64,000 nt of DNA from Enterobacter kobei (GTDB lineage Bacteria; Pseudomonadota; Gammaproteobacteria; Enterobacterales; Enterobacteriaceae). The stretch lies in the NCBI RefSeq assembly GCF_001729765.1, contig NZ_CP017181.1, positions 2,542,001 to 2,606,000 of the forward strand, given 5' to 3'. The translations under genes were made by a program, and so were the position numbers. The notes under the pieces were generated by a model that saw only the letters and a list, made by a program, of their open reading frames with translations, did no database searches and was not told the DNA's origin. Positions 50,944-59,326 of this stretch are shown here, in pieces. Positions within the stretch are counted from its first letter, which is position 1. Each line of letters begins with the position of its first letter.

Positions 50944-52137
50944 ATGACGACATTACTTAACCCGTATTTTGGTGAGTTCGGCGGGATGTACGTCCCGCAA
51001 ATCCTGATGCCCGCCCTGCGCCAGCTGGAAGAGGCGTTCGTCAGTGCGCAGAAAGATCCGGCATTTCAGGCGGAATTTACCGACCTGCTGAAAAACTATG
51101 CGGGCCGTCCGACAGCGCTGACGAAATGTCGCAACCTGACCGAAGGCACAAACACGACGTTGTATCTCAAGCGTGAGGATCTGCTGCACGGTGGCGCACA
51201 TAAAACTAACCAGGTTCTCGGCCAGGCGCTGCTCGCGAAGCGTATGGGGAAAACCGAAATTATTGCTGAAACCGGTGCAGGCCAGCACGGCGTAGCCTCT
51301 GCGCTCGCCAGCGCCCTGCTCGGCCTGAAATGTCGCATTTACATGGGTGCGAAAGACGTTGAGCGTCAGTCTCCGAACGTGTTCCGTATGCGCCTGATGG
51401 GGGCGGAAGTGATCCCGGTGCACAGCGGCTCCGCGACGCTGAAAGATGCCTGTAACGAAGCGCTGCGCGACTGGTCTGGCAGCTACGAAACCGCGCACTA
51501 CATGCTCGGTACCGCGGCGGGTCCGCACCCGTTCCCGACCATCGTGCGCGAATTCCAGCGCATGATCGGTGAAGAGACCAAAGCGCAAATCCTTGAAAAA
51601 GAAGGTCGTCTGCCGGATGCGGTGATCGCCTGCGTCGGCGGCGGGTCTAACGCCATCGGCATGTTTGCTGATTTCATCGACGACACCCGCGTGGGTTTGA
51701 TTGGCGTCGAGCCTGCCGGTCACGGTATTGAATCGGGTGAACATGGCGCACCGTTGAAGCATGGCCGCGTGGGGATCTACTTCGGTATGAAATCGCCAAT
51801 GATGCAAACCGAGGAAGGCCAGATTGAAGAGTCCTACTCTATCTCTGCGGGCCTGGATTTTCCGTCAGTTGGACCCCAGCATGCGTATCTGAACAGCACG
51901 GGTCGCGCGGATTATGTTTCTATTACCGATGACGAAGCGCTGGAAGCCTTCAAAACGCTGTGCCGCAGCGAAGGGATTATCCCGGCGCTGGAGTCTTCCC
52001 ACGCCCTGGCGCACGCGCTGAAAATGATGAAAGAGAACCCGGAAAAAGAGCAACTGCTGGTCGTTAACCTGTCCGGTCGCGGTGACAAAGACATCTTCAC
52101 CGTTCACGATATTCTGAAAGCACGAGGGGAAATCTGA
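50944..52137 (+). CDS. trpB: Tryptophan synthase beta chain
   Basis: PLP enzyme condensing indole with serine; 397 aa. PLP lysine in [15 protein letters not shown], phosphate loop [10 protein letters not shown]. The start is ATG 50944 ([12 protein letters not shown]) with GGAAGAG upstream; the frame extends into trpCF. The stop overlaps the trpA ATG by one base. Confidence 0.98.
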   Translation: MTTLLNPYFGEFGGMYVPQILMPALRQLEEAFVSAQKDPAFQAEFTDLLKNYAGRPTALTKCRNLTEGTNTTLYLKREDLLHGGAHKTNQVLGQALLAKRMGKTEIIAETGAGQHGVASALASALLGLKCRIYMGAKDVERQSPNVFRMRLMGAEVIPVHSGSATLKDACNEALRDWSGSYETAHYMLGTAAGPHPFPTIVREFQRMIGEETKAQILEKEGRLPDAVIACVGGGSNAIGMFADFIDDTRVGLIGVEPAGHGIESGEHGAPLKHGRVGIYFGMKSPMMQTEEGQIEESYSISAGLDFPSVGPQHAYLNSTGRADYVSITDDEALEAFKTLCRSEGIIPALESSHALAHALKMMKENPEKEQLLVVNLSGRGDKDIFTVHDILKARGEI

Positions 52138-52946
52138 TGGAACGCTACGATAATGCATTTGCCGAACTGAAATCCCGCCAGGAAGGCGCGTTCGTTCCCT
52201 TCGTTACGCTGGGCGACCCTGGCCCGGAGCAGTCGCTGAAGATTATCGATGCCCTGATTGAAGCGGGTGCCGACGCGCTGGAGTTGGGTATTCCGTTCTC
52301 TGACCCGCTGGCGGATGGCCCGACCATCCAGAACGCCACCCTGCGCGCGTTTGCCGCAGGCGTGACGCCCACTCAGTGCTTCGAGATGCTGGCGGCGATC
52401 CGCCAGAAGCATCCGACGATCCCGATTGGCCTGCTGATGTACGCCAACCTGGTGTTTAACCGTGGTATTGATGAGTTTTACGCCGAGTGCGCGCGCGTGG
52501 GTGTCGACTCCGTTCTGGTGGCAGACGTACCGGTAGAAGAGTCTGCGCCGTTCCGTCAGGCGGCGATGCGACATAACGTGGCACCTATTTTCATCTGCCC
52601 GCCAAACGCCGATGATGAACTGCTGCGCCAGATTGCCTCCTATGGTCGCGGGTATACCTACCTGCTCTCCCGTGCGGGTGTAACCGGCGCGGAGAACAAA
52701 GCGGCGCTGCCTCTGCATCATCTGGTCGAAAAGCTGGCTGAATACCACGCGGCCCCTCCGCTGCAGGGCTTTGGGATTTCATCTCCCGACCAGGTCACCG
52801 CGGCGATTGACGCTAACGCAGCCGGTGCAATCTCAGGCTCCGCTATCGTTAAAATCATTGAGAAGAACGTGGACAAGCCAGAGCAAATGCTGGCTGAGCT
52901 GAAAACCTTTGTCAGCGCAATGAAAGCGGCAACGCGCAAAGCGTAA
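52137..52946 (+). CDS. trpA: Tryptophan synthase alpha chain
   Basis: Cleaves indole-3-glycerol phosphate to indole, passed through a tunnel to TrpB. 269 aa TIM barrel; catalytic Glu in [19 protein letters not shown] (with the neighbouring Asp) and the flexible loop [12 protein letters not shown]. Last gene of the operon; strong terminator 7 bases downstream. Confidence 0.98.
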   Translation: MERYDNAFAELKSRQEGAFVPFVTLGDPGPEQSLKIIDALIEAGADALELGIPFSDPLADGPTIQNATLRAFAAGVTPTQCFEMLAAIRQKHPTIPIGLLMYANLVFNRGIDEFYAECARVGVDSVLVADVPVEESAPFRQAAMRHNVAPIFICPPNADDELLRQIASYGRGYTYLLSRAGVTGAENKAALPLHHLVEKLAEYHAAPPLQGFGISSPDQVTAAIDANAAGAISGSAIVKIIEKNVDKPEQMLAELKTFVSAMKAATRKA

Positions 52947-52952
52947 CCTCTC

Positions 52953-52987
52953 CACCGTCTGGCTTCGCCGCCAGACGGTGTTTCTTT
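52953..52987 (+). terminator. trp operon terminator
   Basis: Perfect 11-base stem (CACCGTCTGGC at 52953-52963, complement at 52970-52980), loop TTCGCC, then TTTCTTT. It ends the trp transcript before the accessory block. Confidence 0.9.
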
Positions 52988-53212
52988 AGCGCCGCCATTC
53001 TGGGCACTGCCACGCACATTCGCCTGCTTTTATCGCCTGGAACGAATTTGAAAATAAAGTTACTGACCGCAACAAAATAGCTCGGTGCGGCTTAGGATTC
53101 AGGTCGTGGACTTGCCTGTACCGGATATGCCATTATATGATTTGGTTAAATCTTTGTATTTATCTCCTGAATGAGGTTAATACAAAATGGCATACGATTC
53201 AGGCGATAAGCG

Positions 53213-54469
53213 GTGGTGTACTTGGATTATTTATTAACATTCATAGAAAGCAATCCGGCTCTGGCCATTGGATTTAATCTTATTCTGCTGGTCATCTCTG
53301 GTTTCTTTGCGCACCTGATGTGCAAATTCCTGCTCATAAAAATCGTTCGTAAGGTCTTCTTTTCCAGCCACAAACAGGATGTCCCGCTGGAAAAAGATCG
53401 TCGTATTGCCGAGAAGCTGTCAAATTTCATTCCGGTTATTATCGTTTATTACGTCCTGCAGTTTATGCCCAATATGCCGGCATCGCTGGTGACGGCAATA
53501 AATACCATCTGTGGGATTTTATTCTTTATTTTTCTGTCGGTTTTCTTCAATGAGATGCTGGATATTGTCAACAGCTCTTATTTACGCAAGACGAAGCGTA
53601 AAAATCACTCTATCAAAGGCTATATTCAGATAGGGAAAATATTTATCCACATCATCGCTGCGATCATGATCCTTGCCGTCATGTCGAATAAATCCCCTGC
53701 GATCATTATTTCCAGCCTCGGGGCCGTAGCAGCCGTACTGATGTTAGTCTTTCAGCACACCCTGCTTTCGCTCGTGGCCAATATCCAGCTTTCGTCAAAT
53801 GATGTCCTGCAGTTGGGGGACTGGATTGAAATGCCCGATAAGAACCTGAGTGGCGAAGTGACCGACATAGCGCTGCACACTATTACCATCCGTAACTGGG
53901 ATAACACAATCTCGCGTATCCCGACCAAAAACTTCCTGACCGAAACGTATACCAACTGGCAGGCCATGTTTTCGTCAGGGGCACGCCGGATTATGCGCAG
54001 CACCACTATCGATCAGCACTCCGTTAAATTCCTCACTCAGGAAACGCTGGCCCCGATGCTGGCCCTGCGCGGCACGAATGAACCGCTGGCAAAGCTCATC
54101 GACGGGCGTGATCCCATGGGCGTACCGGACAGTTGGTTTATGGATAATGGCCTGACAAATTTAACGCTTTTTCGGCACTACCTGATGGCATGGCTCGCCG
54201 ATCGGCCTGATATTATCAAAGATATGTATATTGTCGTGCGAACGCTAAAGCCTACGCCGTCGGGTATTCCCCTGGAAATTTATTGTTTTACCTCATCCGT
54301 ACTGTGGATGGAGTATGAAAATACCCAGTCAGCGATATTTGAATACATCACCGCTGTCGCCGGTCAATTCTCGCTCCGCTTATATCAGCATCCGGCTGGT
54401 CATGATTTCTGGCGTTTATCACAGGAATACAGCCTTCGGGACCGCATCCCGCCTCCGGGTGAAGGATAA
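53213..54469 (+). CDS. YbdG-like mechanosensitive channel (MscS family)
   Basis: 418 aa. Several N-terminal membrane helices lead to the MscS-type pore and beta domain: SPAIIISSLGAVAAVLMLVF, then GDWIEMPDKNLSGEVTDIAL and RNWDNTISRIPTKNF, followed by an alpha/beta C-terminal domain. The layout matches E. coli YbdG (MscM-type, small conductance). The pore-lining stretch reads VFQHTLLSLVANIQ where YbdG, as I recall it, has VFKDPILGLVAGIQ. Start GTG 53213 (a second GTG at 53216 is equally possible). It is an isolated gene, so probably a paralogue of the chromosomal ybdG. Confidence 0.85.
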   Translation: MVYLDYLLTFIESNPALAIGFNLILLVISGFFAHLMCKFLLIKIVRKVFFSSHKQDVPLEKDRRIAEKLSNFIPVIIVYYVLQFMPNMPASLVTAINTICGILFFIFLSVFFNEMLDIVNSSYLRKTKRKNHSIKGYIQIGKIFIHIIAAIMILAVMSNKSPAIIISSLGAVAAVLMLVFQHTLLSLVANIQLSSNDVLQLGDWIEMPDKNLSGEVTDIALHTITIRNWDNTISRIPTKNFLTETYTNWQAMFSSGARRIMRSTTIDQHSVKFLTQETLAPMLALRGTNEPLAKLIDGRDPMGVPDSWFMDNGLTNLTLFRHYLMAWLADRPDIIKDMYIVVRTLKPTPSGIPLEIYCFTSSVLWMEYENTQSAIFEYITAVAGQFSLRLYQHPAGHDFWRLSQEYSLRDRIPPPGEG

Positions 54470-54521
54470 TTGTCTCAGAAAACAGGTCGGCTAAACAGAA
54501 TAACAATTTTCCTGGAGCCAT

Positions 54522-54549
54522 AAAAAAACCCGCACTCGGCGGGTTTTTT
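54522..54549. terminator. Bidirectional terminator between the channel gene and the cold-shock gene
   Basis: A7-CCCGC / GCGGG-T6 hairpin with loop ACTCG (54529-54543 core), symmetric on both strands. It lies 52 bases past the channel stop and 74 bases beyond the cold-shock stop on the other strand. Confidence 0.85.
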
Positions 54550-54623
54550 GTTATCAGTGAAGCTTAACTGCTCAGACTCGCGTCTTCATCGCTATCGTAA
54601 GGGTCATTGATAACAGGCGCGAC

Positions 54624-54836
54624 TTACAGCGGAGAAACATTACCCGCTGCCGGGCCTTTAGCGCCATTTTCAATGGTGAAGGACACTTTCTGGCCTTCAT
54701 CAAGCGATTTGAAGCTGTCGCTCTGAATAGCAGAGAAATGTACGAATACATCTTTGCTGCCGTCGTCAGGCGTGATAAAGCCAAAACCTTTATCAGCGTT
54801 AAACCATTTTACTAAACCAGTCATTTTATTAGACAT
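54624..54836 (-). CDS. CspA-family cold-shock protein (CspB/CspG-like)
   Basis: 70 aa single cold-shock domain with RNP1 (KGFGFI) and RNP2 (VFVHF). The start [20 protein letters not shown] equals that of CspB/CspG, while the middle ([15 protein letters not shown]) and end ([10 protein letters not shown]) match CspA. An RNA chaperone/antiterminator in the cytoplasm. AGGAAT lies near the start. The long AT-rich 5' leader with a cold-box-like element implies cold induction. The exact paralogue name is not assigned because this family is multi-copy. Confidence 0.93.
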   Translation of the reverse strand: MSNKMTGLVKWFNADKGFGFITPDDGSKDVFVHFSAIQSDSFKSLDEGQKVSFTIENGAKGPAAGNVSPL

Positions 54837-55310
54837 AGATAATTCCTTATTTTTTGAGCCACTAAGCGCGGCGATGATGGCCTGTATTTAGAGAGTAACT
54901 TATTTGGCACTTAGGAGGAGGCTCACGAAGAAGAGTATCTATTGATAACACCTGAACTGAGGACTGCTTTACTAAACTGCGTTTATAAGGTCTGTATTCC
55001 AAACCGATGACGCTATTTAGGCACAGAAAATTTTTTTAAGCAAAGTTTTTATTTTTTATTATAACCGCTTAAACACCCGGACGGCTGAATGGCTATGGAA
55101 ACTAAAGCCGCTGGGGCCATGTATTCGCATCCTGTGATAGCCAAAGCATATTGCCTCTTTTAGTGACGGAGAGCTCCCTGAAAGGGGGGATCTTATCGGC
55201 ACAGAGTGAACGCACCCTCGCTAAGTAGCTCAATATGCTTAAAATTCATGCCTATAGCGCACAAAGTGAAATAGATTTTCGTTCGAAGCCACTTATCATA
55301 GATGTTTTGA
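54837..55310. other. Cold-shock gene leader and divergent promoter region
   Basis: 474 bases without a clear gene. The part next to the cold-shock gene is its long 5' leader (up to about 55010), then a poly-A/T stretch around 55025-55070 that would act as an UP-element for the minus strand. The rest (55075-55310) presumably holds the promoter of the plus-strand membrane protein; no small gene with a good ribosome-binding site was seen. Confidence 0.55.
54987..55006 (-). promoter_or_regulatory. Cold-box-like element in the cold-shock 5' leader
   Basis: On the minus strand CGGTTTGGAATACAGACCTT resembles the cspA cold box (core, from memory, CGGTTTGACGTACAGACC), which sits near the 5' end of cold-shock mRNAs. 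It is about 150 bases before the start codon, the usual leader length. Confidence 0.7.
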
Positions 55311-55934
55311 ATGAAAGTGGTGGTGTTAATGTCTGTGCTCAAAAGCTTTTTCTTCTTTCTTTTCGCGTCAGCAGCCTGCTCCTTGCCCGTACTTTGTCTG
55401 TGGGCGGATATCTCTTTATTTAATCTGGATATACCGGAGATATCGCTGACCGAAATTGTGCAGGAATCGGTTTTAGTGAGCATCGTATTTATTCACTTCC
55501 TGCTGGCGAAGAAATGGGAATTCATGCGCTATTGCAACATCCTGATCGGCGGCTTTTTCCTCTCCATGCTGATTCGCGAACTGGATGCATTTTTTGATCT
55601 TCTGGCTCATGGAAGTTGGGTGTGGTTTGCACTACTTTCCGCTATTTGCGCTTTGCTTTATCCCGTTATCCATTTCCGACTTACTCTTACGCAACTGACC
55701 CACTATACCCGTACCCCGTGGTACGGCATGATGCTCAGTGGTCTGCTGGCAGTCCTGGTTTTCTCCCGGCTGTTTGGAATGCACGAATTATGGTACGCGA
55801 TACTCGATCAAAGCTACGTCAGGGTGGTCAAGAATGTCGTGGAGGAAGGCAGCGAATCATTCGGGTATATGCTCTGCCTTATCGCATCTGCAGGGTACTA
55901 CTGCTCTTTCCGTTCCCTCTCCCGCCAGAAATGA
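55311..55934 (+). CDS. Integral membrane protein of unknown function
   Basis: 207 aa with about six hydrophobic segments (LKSFFFFLFASAACSLPVLC; a VLVSIVFIHFLLA span; NILIGGFFLSMLI; a WFALLSAICALLYPVI span; MLSGLLAVLVFS; FGYMLCLIASAGYYCSF). No catalytic motif is recognised. ATG 55311 has no ribosome-binding site; ATG 55329 (MSVLKSFF) is a plausible alternative after GGTGGTG. Isolated between the cold-shock gene and the DsbA-like gene; function cannot be inferred. Confidence 0.65.
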   Translation: MKVVVLMSVLKSFFFFLFASAACSLPVLCLWADISLFNLDIPEISLTEIVQESVLVSIVFIHFLLAKKWEFMRYCNILIGGFFLSMLIRELDAFFDLLAHGSWVWFALLSAICALLYPVIHFRLTLTQLTHYTRTPWYGMMLSGLLAVLVFSRLFGMHELWYAILDQSYVRVVKNVVEEGSESFGYMLCLIASAGYYCSFRSLSRQK

Positions 55935-55997
55935 TTCGGGCATTCGAACAGGTGATAAACGAAGCTCCGGTGTGTAAAACCGGAAGCCTCGTTTTGG

Positions 55998-56657
55998 CTA
56001 CGCAAGCTTTGCCAGCGCCTCGCCGATGCTTTTTGCTCCACCGTAGAGATCGTGGCCGCTGATAATGTGCTCAGTGCTGTCAACCGTAACCAACAGCAGC
56101 GGAACCCCCCTGAAACCTTTTTGATTCATAAGACGCTTTACGTCAGCGATCCTGTCGTCCGTCAGGCTGCGAAGCGCGTTATCGGCATCAAGCCGGCCGG
56201 CAAAGTCATTAGGGTTGAGGTCAACGTTATTTTCCCGAGCCCAGGCGATGCCGATCTCTTCCACCACATCACTTTGCGCGGTATCACGCCCCAGTACATA
56301 GCGGGCATGTTGCAGTGCACGAAGCAGCCCTGCCTCTGCCGCCGGGCTGATTTCATGAAAAGCCGTAAGTGCCCGGTTCATAAACGTCGAATCAAAGCGC
56401 GCACCTGAGTTCAGGAGCTGGTGATAGCTCTCACTGAATGGCTGACCGGTCAGCGAAGCGATACGCCGATCGTTTGTCCACGCATATTCTGCCCATTGGG
56501 CGGTGATGTGCCGGGCACCCTCATCACAAAAAAGACCGCTGGGCATTAACGTGAGCTTTTCGATGTAATGTTGTGCCAGATAATTCAGGGCGGGCGAGCT
56601 GGCATAACACCAGCCGCAAAGTGGGTCAAAAAAATACTGTAGATTGTCAATGCGCAT
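55998..56657 (-). CDS. DsbA-family (FrnE-like) thiol oxidoreductase
   Basis: 219 aa cytoplasmic-type thioredoxin-fold protein with the active site CGWC at residues 14-17 (FFDPLCGWCYAS) and the cis-proline region KGFRGVPLLLVTV. It has no signal peptide, unlike periplasmic DsbA, so a FrnE/2-hydroxychromene-isomerase-like role in cytosolic thiol chemistry is likely. ATG 56657 follows AGGGG; an earlier start at 56678 is rejected. It is about 130 bases from the end of the OhrR-like regulator on the same strand. Confidence 0.82.
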   Translation of the reverse strand: MRIDNLQYFFDPLCGWCYASSPALNYLAQHYIEKLTLMPSGLFCDEGARHITAQWAEYAWTNDRRIASLTGQPFSESYHQLLNSGARFDSTFMNRALTAFHEISPAAEAGLLRALQHARYVLGRDTAQSDVVEEIGIAWARENNVDLNPNDFAGRLDADNALRSLTDDRIADVKRLMNQKGFRGVPLLLVTVDSTEHIISGHDLYGGAKSIGEALAKLA

Positions 56658-56786
56658 GTGGTATCCCCTGGGAATCATTAGCCCTCATCATAATGAGATT
56701 CCTCAATTCGAAAAACAGCCCTCCAGTAAATTCAGTGTTTCATAGAGCGTACGAATGGACAGTATGTCTCTGCCCGAATGACCCCA

Positions 56787-57266
56787 TCAGGCCAGGTCAT
56801 TGGCGTCCGGTTTCTGCGCACGGTGGATCTTGTCACGGATCTTATCGACTGATGCTTTGATGTCAGCAATGATGTCGGCGTCCATCCCCAGGGTATCCAC
56901 AATACAGCGCGTGATAGTGCTGGTCTCGCTTTTCAGCGCCTCCCCCTTCTCCGTCAGGTGGATAAGCACTTCGCGCTCATCCTTCGGATTACGTGTCCGG
57001 GTGATCAACCCCGCAGTCTCCAGCCGCTTCAGTAAAGGGGTCAACGTACTGGACTCAAGAAAAAGAATTCCACTCAGTTCCTTCACTGTTCGCCCATCCT
57101 GATTCCACAAGGTAACCATCACCAGATACTGGGGATAGGTCAGGCCAAGCTTATCAAGCATGGGACGATAGAGCTGAGTAAAAGCATGTCCCGCAGAGTA
57201 AAGAGAGAAACAGAGCATACCGTGCACATCTGGCAGGGAATCCTCGGAATTAGTGTGTTTAGTCAT
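56787..57266 (-). CDS. MarR-family (OhrR-like) thiol-based peroxide regulator
   Basis: 159 aa winged-helix repressor. The redox-sensing cysteine of OhrR proteins is present (Cys19 in MLCFSLYSAGHAF), followed by the family stretch LGLTYPQYLVMVTLWNQDGR and a recognition helix region LESSTLTPLLKRLETAGLI. Start ATG 57266 after GGAGG; the longer frame to 57413 is Cys-rich and unsupported. Divergent from the alpha/beta hydrolase at 57407 across a 140-base spacer; it probably represses that gene and itself until oxidised by organic peroxide or hypochlorite. Confidence 0.88.
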   Translation of the reverse strand: MTKHTNSEDSLPDVHGMLCFSLYSAGHAFTQLYRPMLDKLGLTYPQYLVMVTLWNQDGRTVKELSGILFLESSTLTPLLKRLETAGLITRTRNPKDEREVLIHLTEKGEALKSETSTITRCIVDTLGMDADIIADIKASVDKIRDKIHRAQKPDANDLA

Positions 57267-57406
57267 ATGTCCTCCAGTCCCCTTAAAATAATTTGCATAC
57301 GATTTAATTGCAAGCGATTGACAAAGGCAAAAAGGGTTGCCATATTCGTTTGCACACAAACAAATCGCACACAAACAAATAACACAACACATAACAGGAG
57401 TACAAA
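57267..57406. promoter_or_regulatory. Divergent regulatory spacer of the OhrR-like regulator, with tandem repeats
   Basis: It contains a 14-base perfect direct repeat GCACACAAACAAAT at 57352-57365 and 57367-57380 (15-base period), close to the hydrolase start. Further left it has paired TTGCAAGC/TTGCATAC-type elements around 57294-57317, of the general kind bound by OhrR/MarR. The operator could be either; the ribosome-binding site AGGAG precedes ATG 57407. Confidence 0.5.
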
Positions 57407-58228
57407 ATGACAACTTTCATCACCAAAGACGGAACAGGCATTTTTTACAAAGACTGGGGTTCAGGTCAGCCTATCCTCTTCGCTCACGGATGGCCGTTAT
57501 CGTCTGATGCCTGGGATCAGCAAATGCTGTTTTTCAGCCAGAATGGTTTCCGGGTCATCGCGCATGACCGTCGCAGCCATGGGCGTTCAGACCAGACTTT
57601 CCACGGCAACAATATGGATCAGTATGCGGACGATCTCGCTGAGCTGATTGAGTCGCTGGATCTGAAGGATCTGATTTTAGTGGGTCACTCCACAGGGGGC
57701 GGCGAAGTTGCACATTATATCGGCCGTCATGGTACCTCACGCGTGGCTAAAGTCGTTCTGGTCGGCGCAGTCCCTCCTCTTATGCTCCGGACGGATGCCA
57801 ATCCAGACGGTACTTCGATTGAGGTGTTTGATGCTATCCGCGAAGGCACGGCCAAAAACCGCTCACAGTTTTACTTTGACCTGACAATTCCGTTCTATGG
57901 CTTTAACCGTGACCATGTCCCTACCAATGACGGGTTACGGGAAAACTTCCGCAGAATTGGCCTGCAGGGCGGCATTAAAGGGCAATATGACTGCATCCAT
58001 GAGTTCTCTGAAGTCGATTACACACGCGACCTGCAGCAGATTGATCGCCCTACGCTGATTATTCATGGCGACGATGACCAGATTGTCCCCATTAAGGCAT
58101 CCGCACACCGCGCCGCTGAGATCGTTGCGAATGCGACGCTGACGATATATGCCGGCGGTTCACATGGACTGGCGGAGACAGAGGCCGATCGCTTTAACGC
58201 TGACGTACTGGCCTTTATTCGCGGCTAA
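57407..58228 (+). CDS. Alpha/beta hydrolase of the cofactor-free haloperoxidase/esterase type
   Basis: 273 aa. Oxyanion region HGWPLSS, nucleophile Ser95 in VGHSTGGGE, Asp in HGDDDQIVP and His in GGSHGLAET form a complete triad. The sequence is of the non-haem chloroperoxidase/arylesterase family, which makes or uses peracids. ATG 57407 follows AGGAG. Divergent from the OhrR-like repressor, so likely induced by oxidants. No signal peptide. Confidence 0.88.
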   Translation: MTTFITKDGTGIFYKDWGSGQPILFAHGWPLSSDAWDQQMLFFSQNGFRVIAHDRRSHGRSDQTFHGNNMDQYADDLAELIESLDLKDLILVGHSTGGGEVAHYIGRHGTSRVAKVVLVGAVPPLMLRTDANPDGTSIEVFDAIREGTAKNRSQFYFDLTIPFYGFNRDHVPTNDGLRENFRRIGLQGGIKGQYDCIHEFSEVDYTRDLQQIDRPTLIIHGDDDQIVPIKASAHRAAEIVANATLTIYAGGSHGLAETEADRFNADVLAFIRG

Positions 58229-58304
58229 CCAGGTGGCCTGTTTCAGACAGGCCACAATCCCCCCTACGCATACCCTTTAAACTGTATTGAAAAGAGGAAT
58301 GATC

Positions 58305-59072
58305 ATGTCCAAATTTGCTGCCTCCCTTGCCGTTGCCGCCGTTCTGCTGTCTGCCAGCGCAATCGCCGAAACCGCTAAGCCGACCGTTGTCCTGGTTCAT
58401 GGTGCCTTTGCCGACTCTTCTAGCTGGAATGGCGTTACCCGGATCCTGCAAAAGGATGGATACAATGTCGTTGCTGCCGCGAATCCGCTGCGCAGTGTTT
58501 CGGGTGATGCGGCTTACGTCTCTTCTGTGGTGAACAACATTAAGGGGCCGGTCGTCCTTGTCGGGCATTCCTATGGTGGCCAGGTTATTACGAACGCGGC
58601 CCGTGATACAAACAATGTCAAATCGCTGGTTTATGTCGCCGCATTTGCTCCGGACGCGGGTGAAGCCGCGGCCGACCTGGCAGGGAAATTCCCTAGCGGC
58701 ACGCTTGGTCAGGCGCTTGCCACACCGTTGAAGCTGGCTGATGGTAGCGTCGATCTCTCCATCGATCGGGCGAAGTTCCACCAGCAATTCGCGCATGACG
58801 TTTCAGCTGAAGAGGCGGCGCTGATGGCCGCAGGGCAAAGACCGATTACCGAAGCGGCTTTAACTGAAAAATCGGGTGCGCCAGCCTGGAAAAAACTGCC
58901 CTCTTACTTCATTTACGGTGACGGCGACAAGAATATCCCCGCCCAGGGTTTGCGATTCATGGCTGAACGCGCGGGATCAAAACACACCGTTGTAATTAAA
59001 GGCGCATCCCATGTCGTGATGGTTTCACATCCCCAGGATGTCGCCACACTTATCGAGGAAGCGGCGAAGTAA
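58305..59072 (+). CDS. Secreted alpha/beta hydrolase (EstC-like)
   Basis: 255 aa. A Sec signal peptide (AASLAVAAVLLSASAIA) is cleaved near residue 21. Catalytic features: HGAFADSSSW oxyanion region, Ser89 in VGHSYGGQV, Asp in GDGDKNIP, His in GASHVVMVS. It is expected in the periplasm, unlike its upstream neighbour. ATG 58305 follows GAGGA; it begins 76 bases after the first hydrolase and may be in the same operon. Substrate unknown. Confidence 0.85.
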   Translation: MSKFAASLAVAAVLLSASAIAETAKPTVVLVHGAFADSSSWNGVTRILQKDGYNVVAAANPLRSVSGDAAYVSSVVNNIKGPVVLVGHSYGGQVITNAARDTNNVKSLVYVAAFAPDAGEAAADLAGKFPSGTLGQALATPLKLADGSVDLSIDRAKFHQQFAHDVSAEEAALMAAGQRPITEAALTEKSGAPAWKKLPSYFIYGDGDKNIPAQGLRFMAERAGSKHTVVIKGASHVVMVSHPQDVATLIEEAAK

Positions 59073-59094
59073 ACATCACTCTCCCGCCCCGAAA

Positions 59095-59118
59095 GCCACC
59101 CCTCGCCTGAGGGGTGGC
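59095..59118 (+). terminator. Hairpin after the secreted hydrolase
   Basis: Perfect 10-base stem (GCCACCCCTC at 59095-59104, complement at 59109-59118, loop GCCT), 22 bases past the stop. No T-run follows, so termination is uncertain. Confidence 0.5.
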
Positions 59119-59172
59119 CATATCCGTAATGCCCAGGTTTTAATCCCGCGCAGAGTACAACGTATATTGGGT

Positions 59173-59326
59173 TCATCCTTCCCCCGACTCACCAAAACGT
59201 AGCGAAATATCCACACCTTCAGTAACAAGGTCCGGCAGCATAGGGGGGCAATGCGCAGGGTTCCACTCAGTGCATCACCATTATCTGCGGTCCGCCGCTG
59301 CAACGGCGCTCAAGCCTTCGTAGCTA
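59173..59326 (-). pseudogene. Remnant of a LysR-type regulator
   Basis: Minus-strand fragments in different frames read like one region of a LysR protein: GDSYEGLSAVAAADR (frame A, from about 59330), LQRRTADNGDALSGTLRIAP (frame B), and MLPDLVTEGVDISLRFGES (frame C) ending at TGA 59173-59175. The order LSGTLRI ... LPDLV-EGVDISLR-GE matches the start of the LysR effector-binding domain, with part between missing. The helix-turn-helix is gone. Presumably a decayed regulator of the adjacent enzymes, cut by deletion next to the oxidoreductase stop. Confidence 0.6.

Noticed and set aside
56787-57413. Longer, Cys-rich N-terminus for the OhrR-like regulator
   Set aside because: The added 49 residues cross the divergent promoter and lack any match to MarR proteins; GGAGG precedes ATG 57266.
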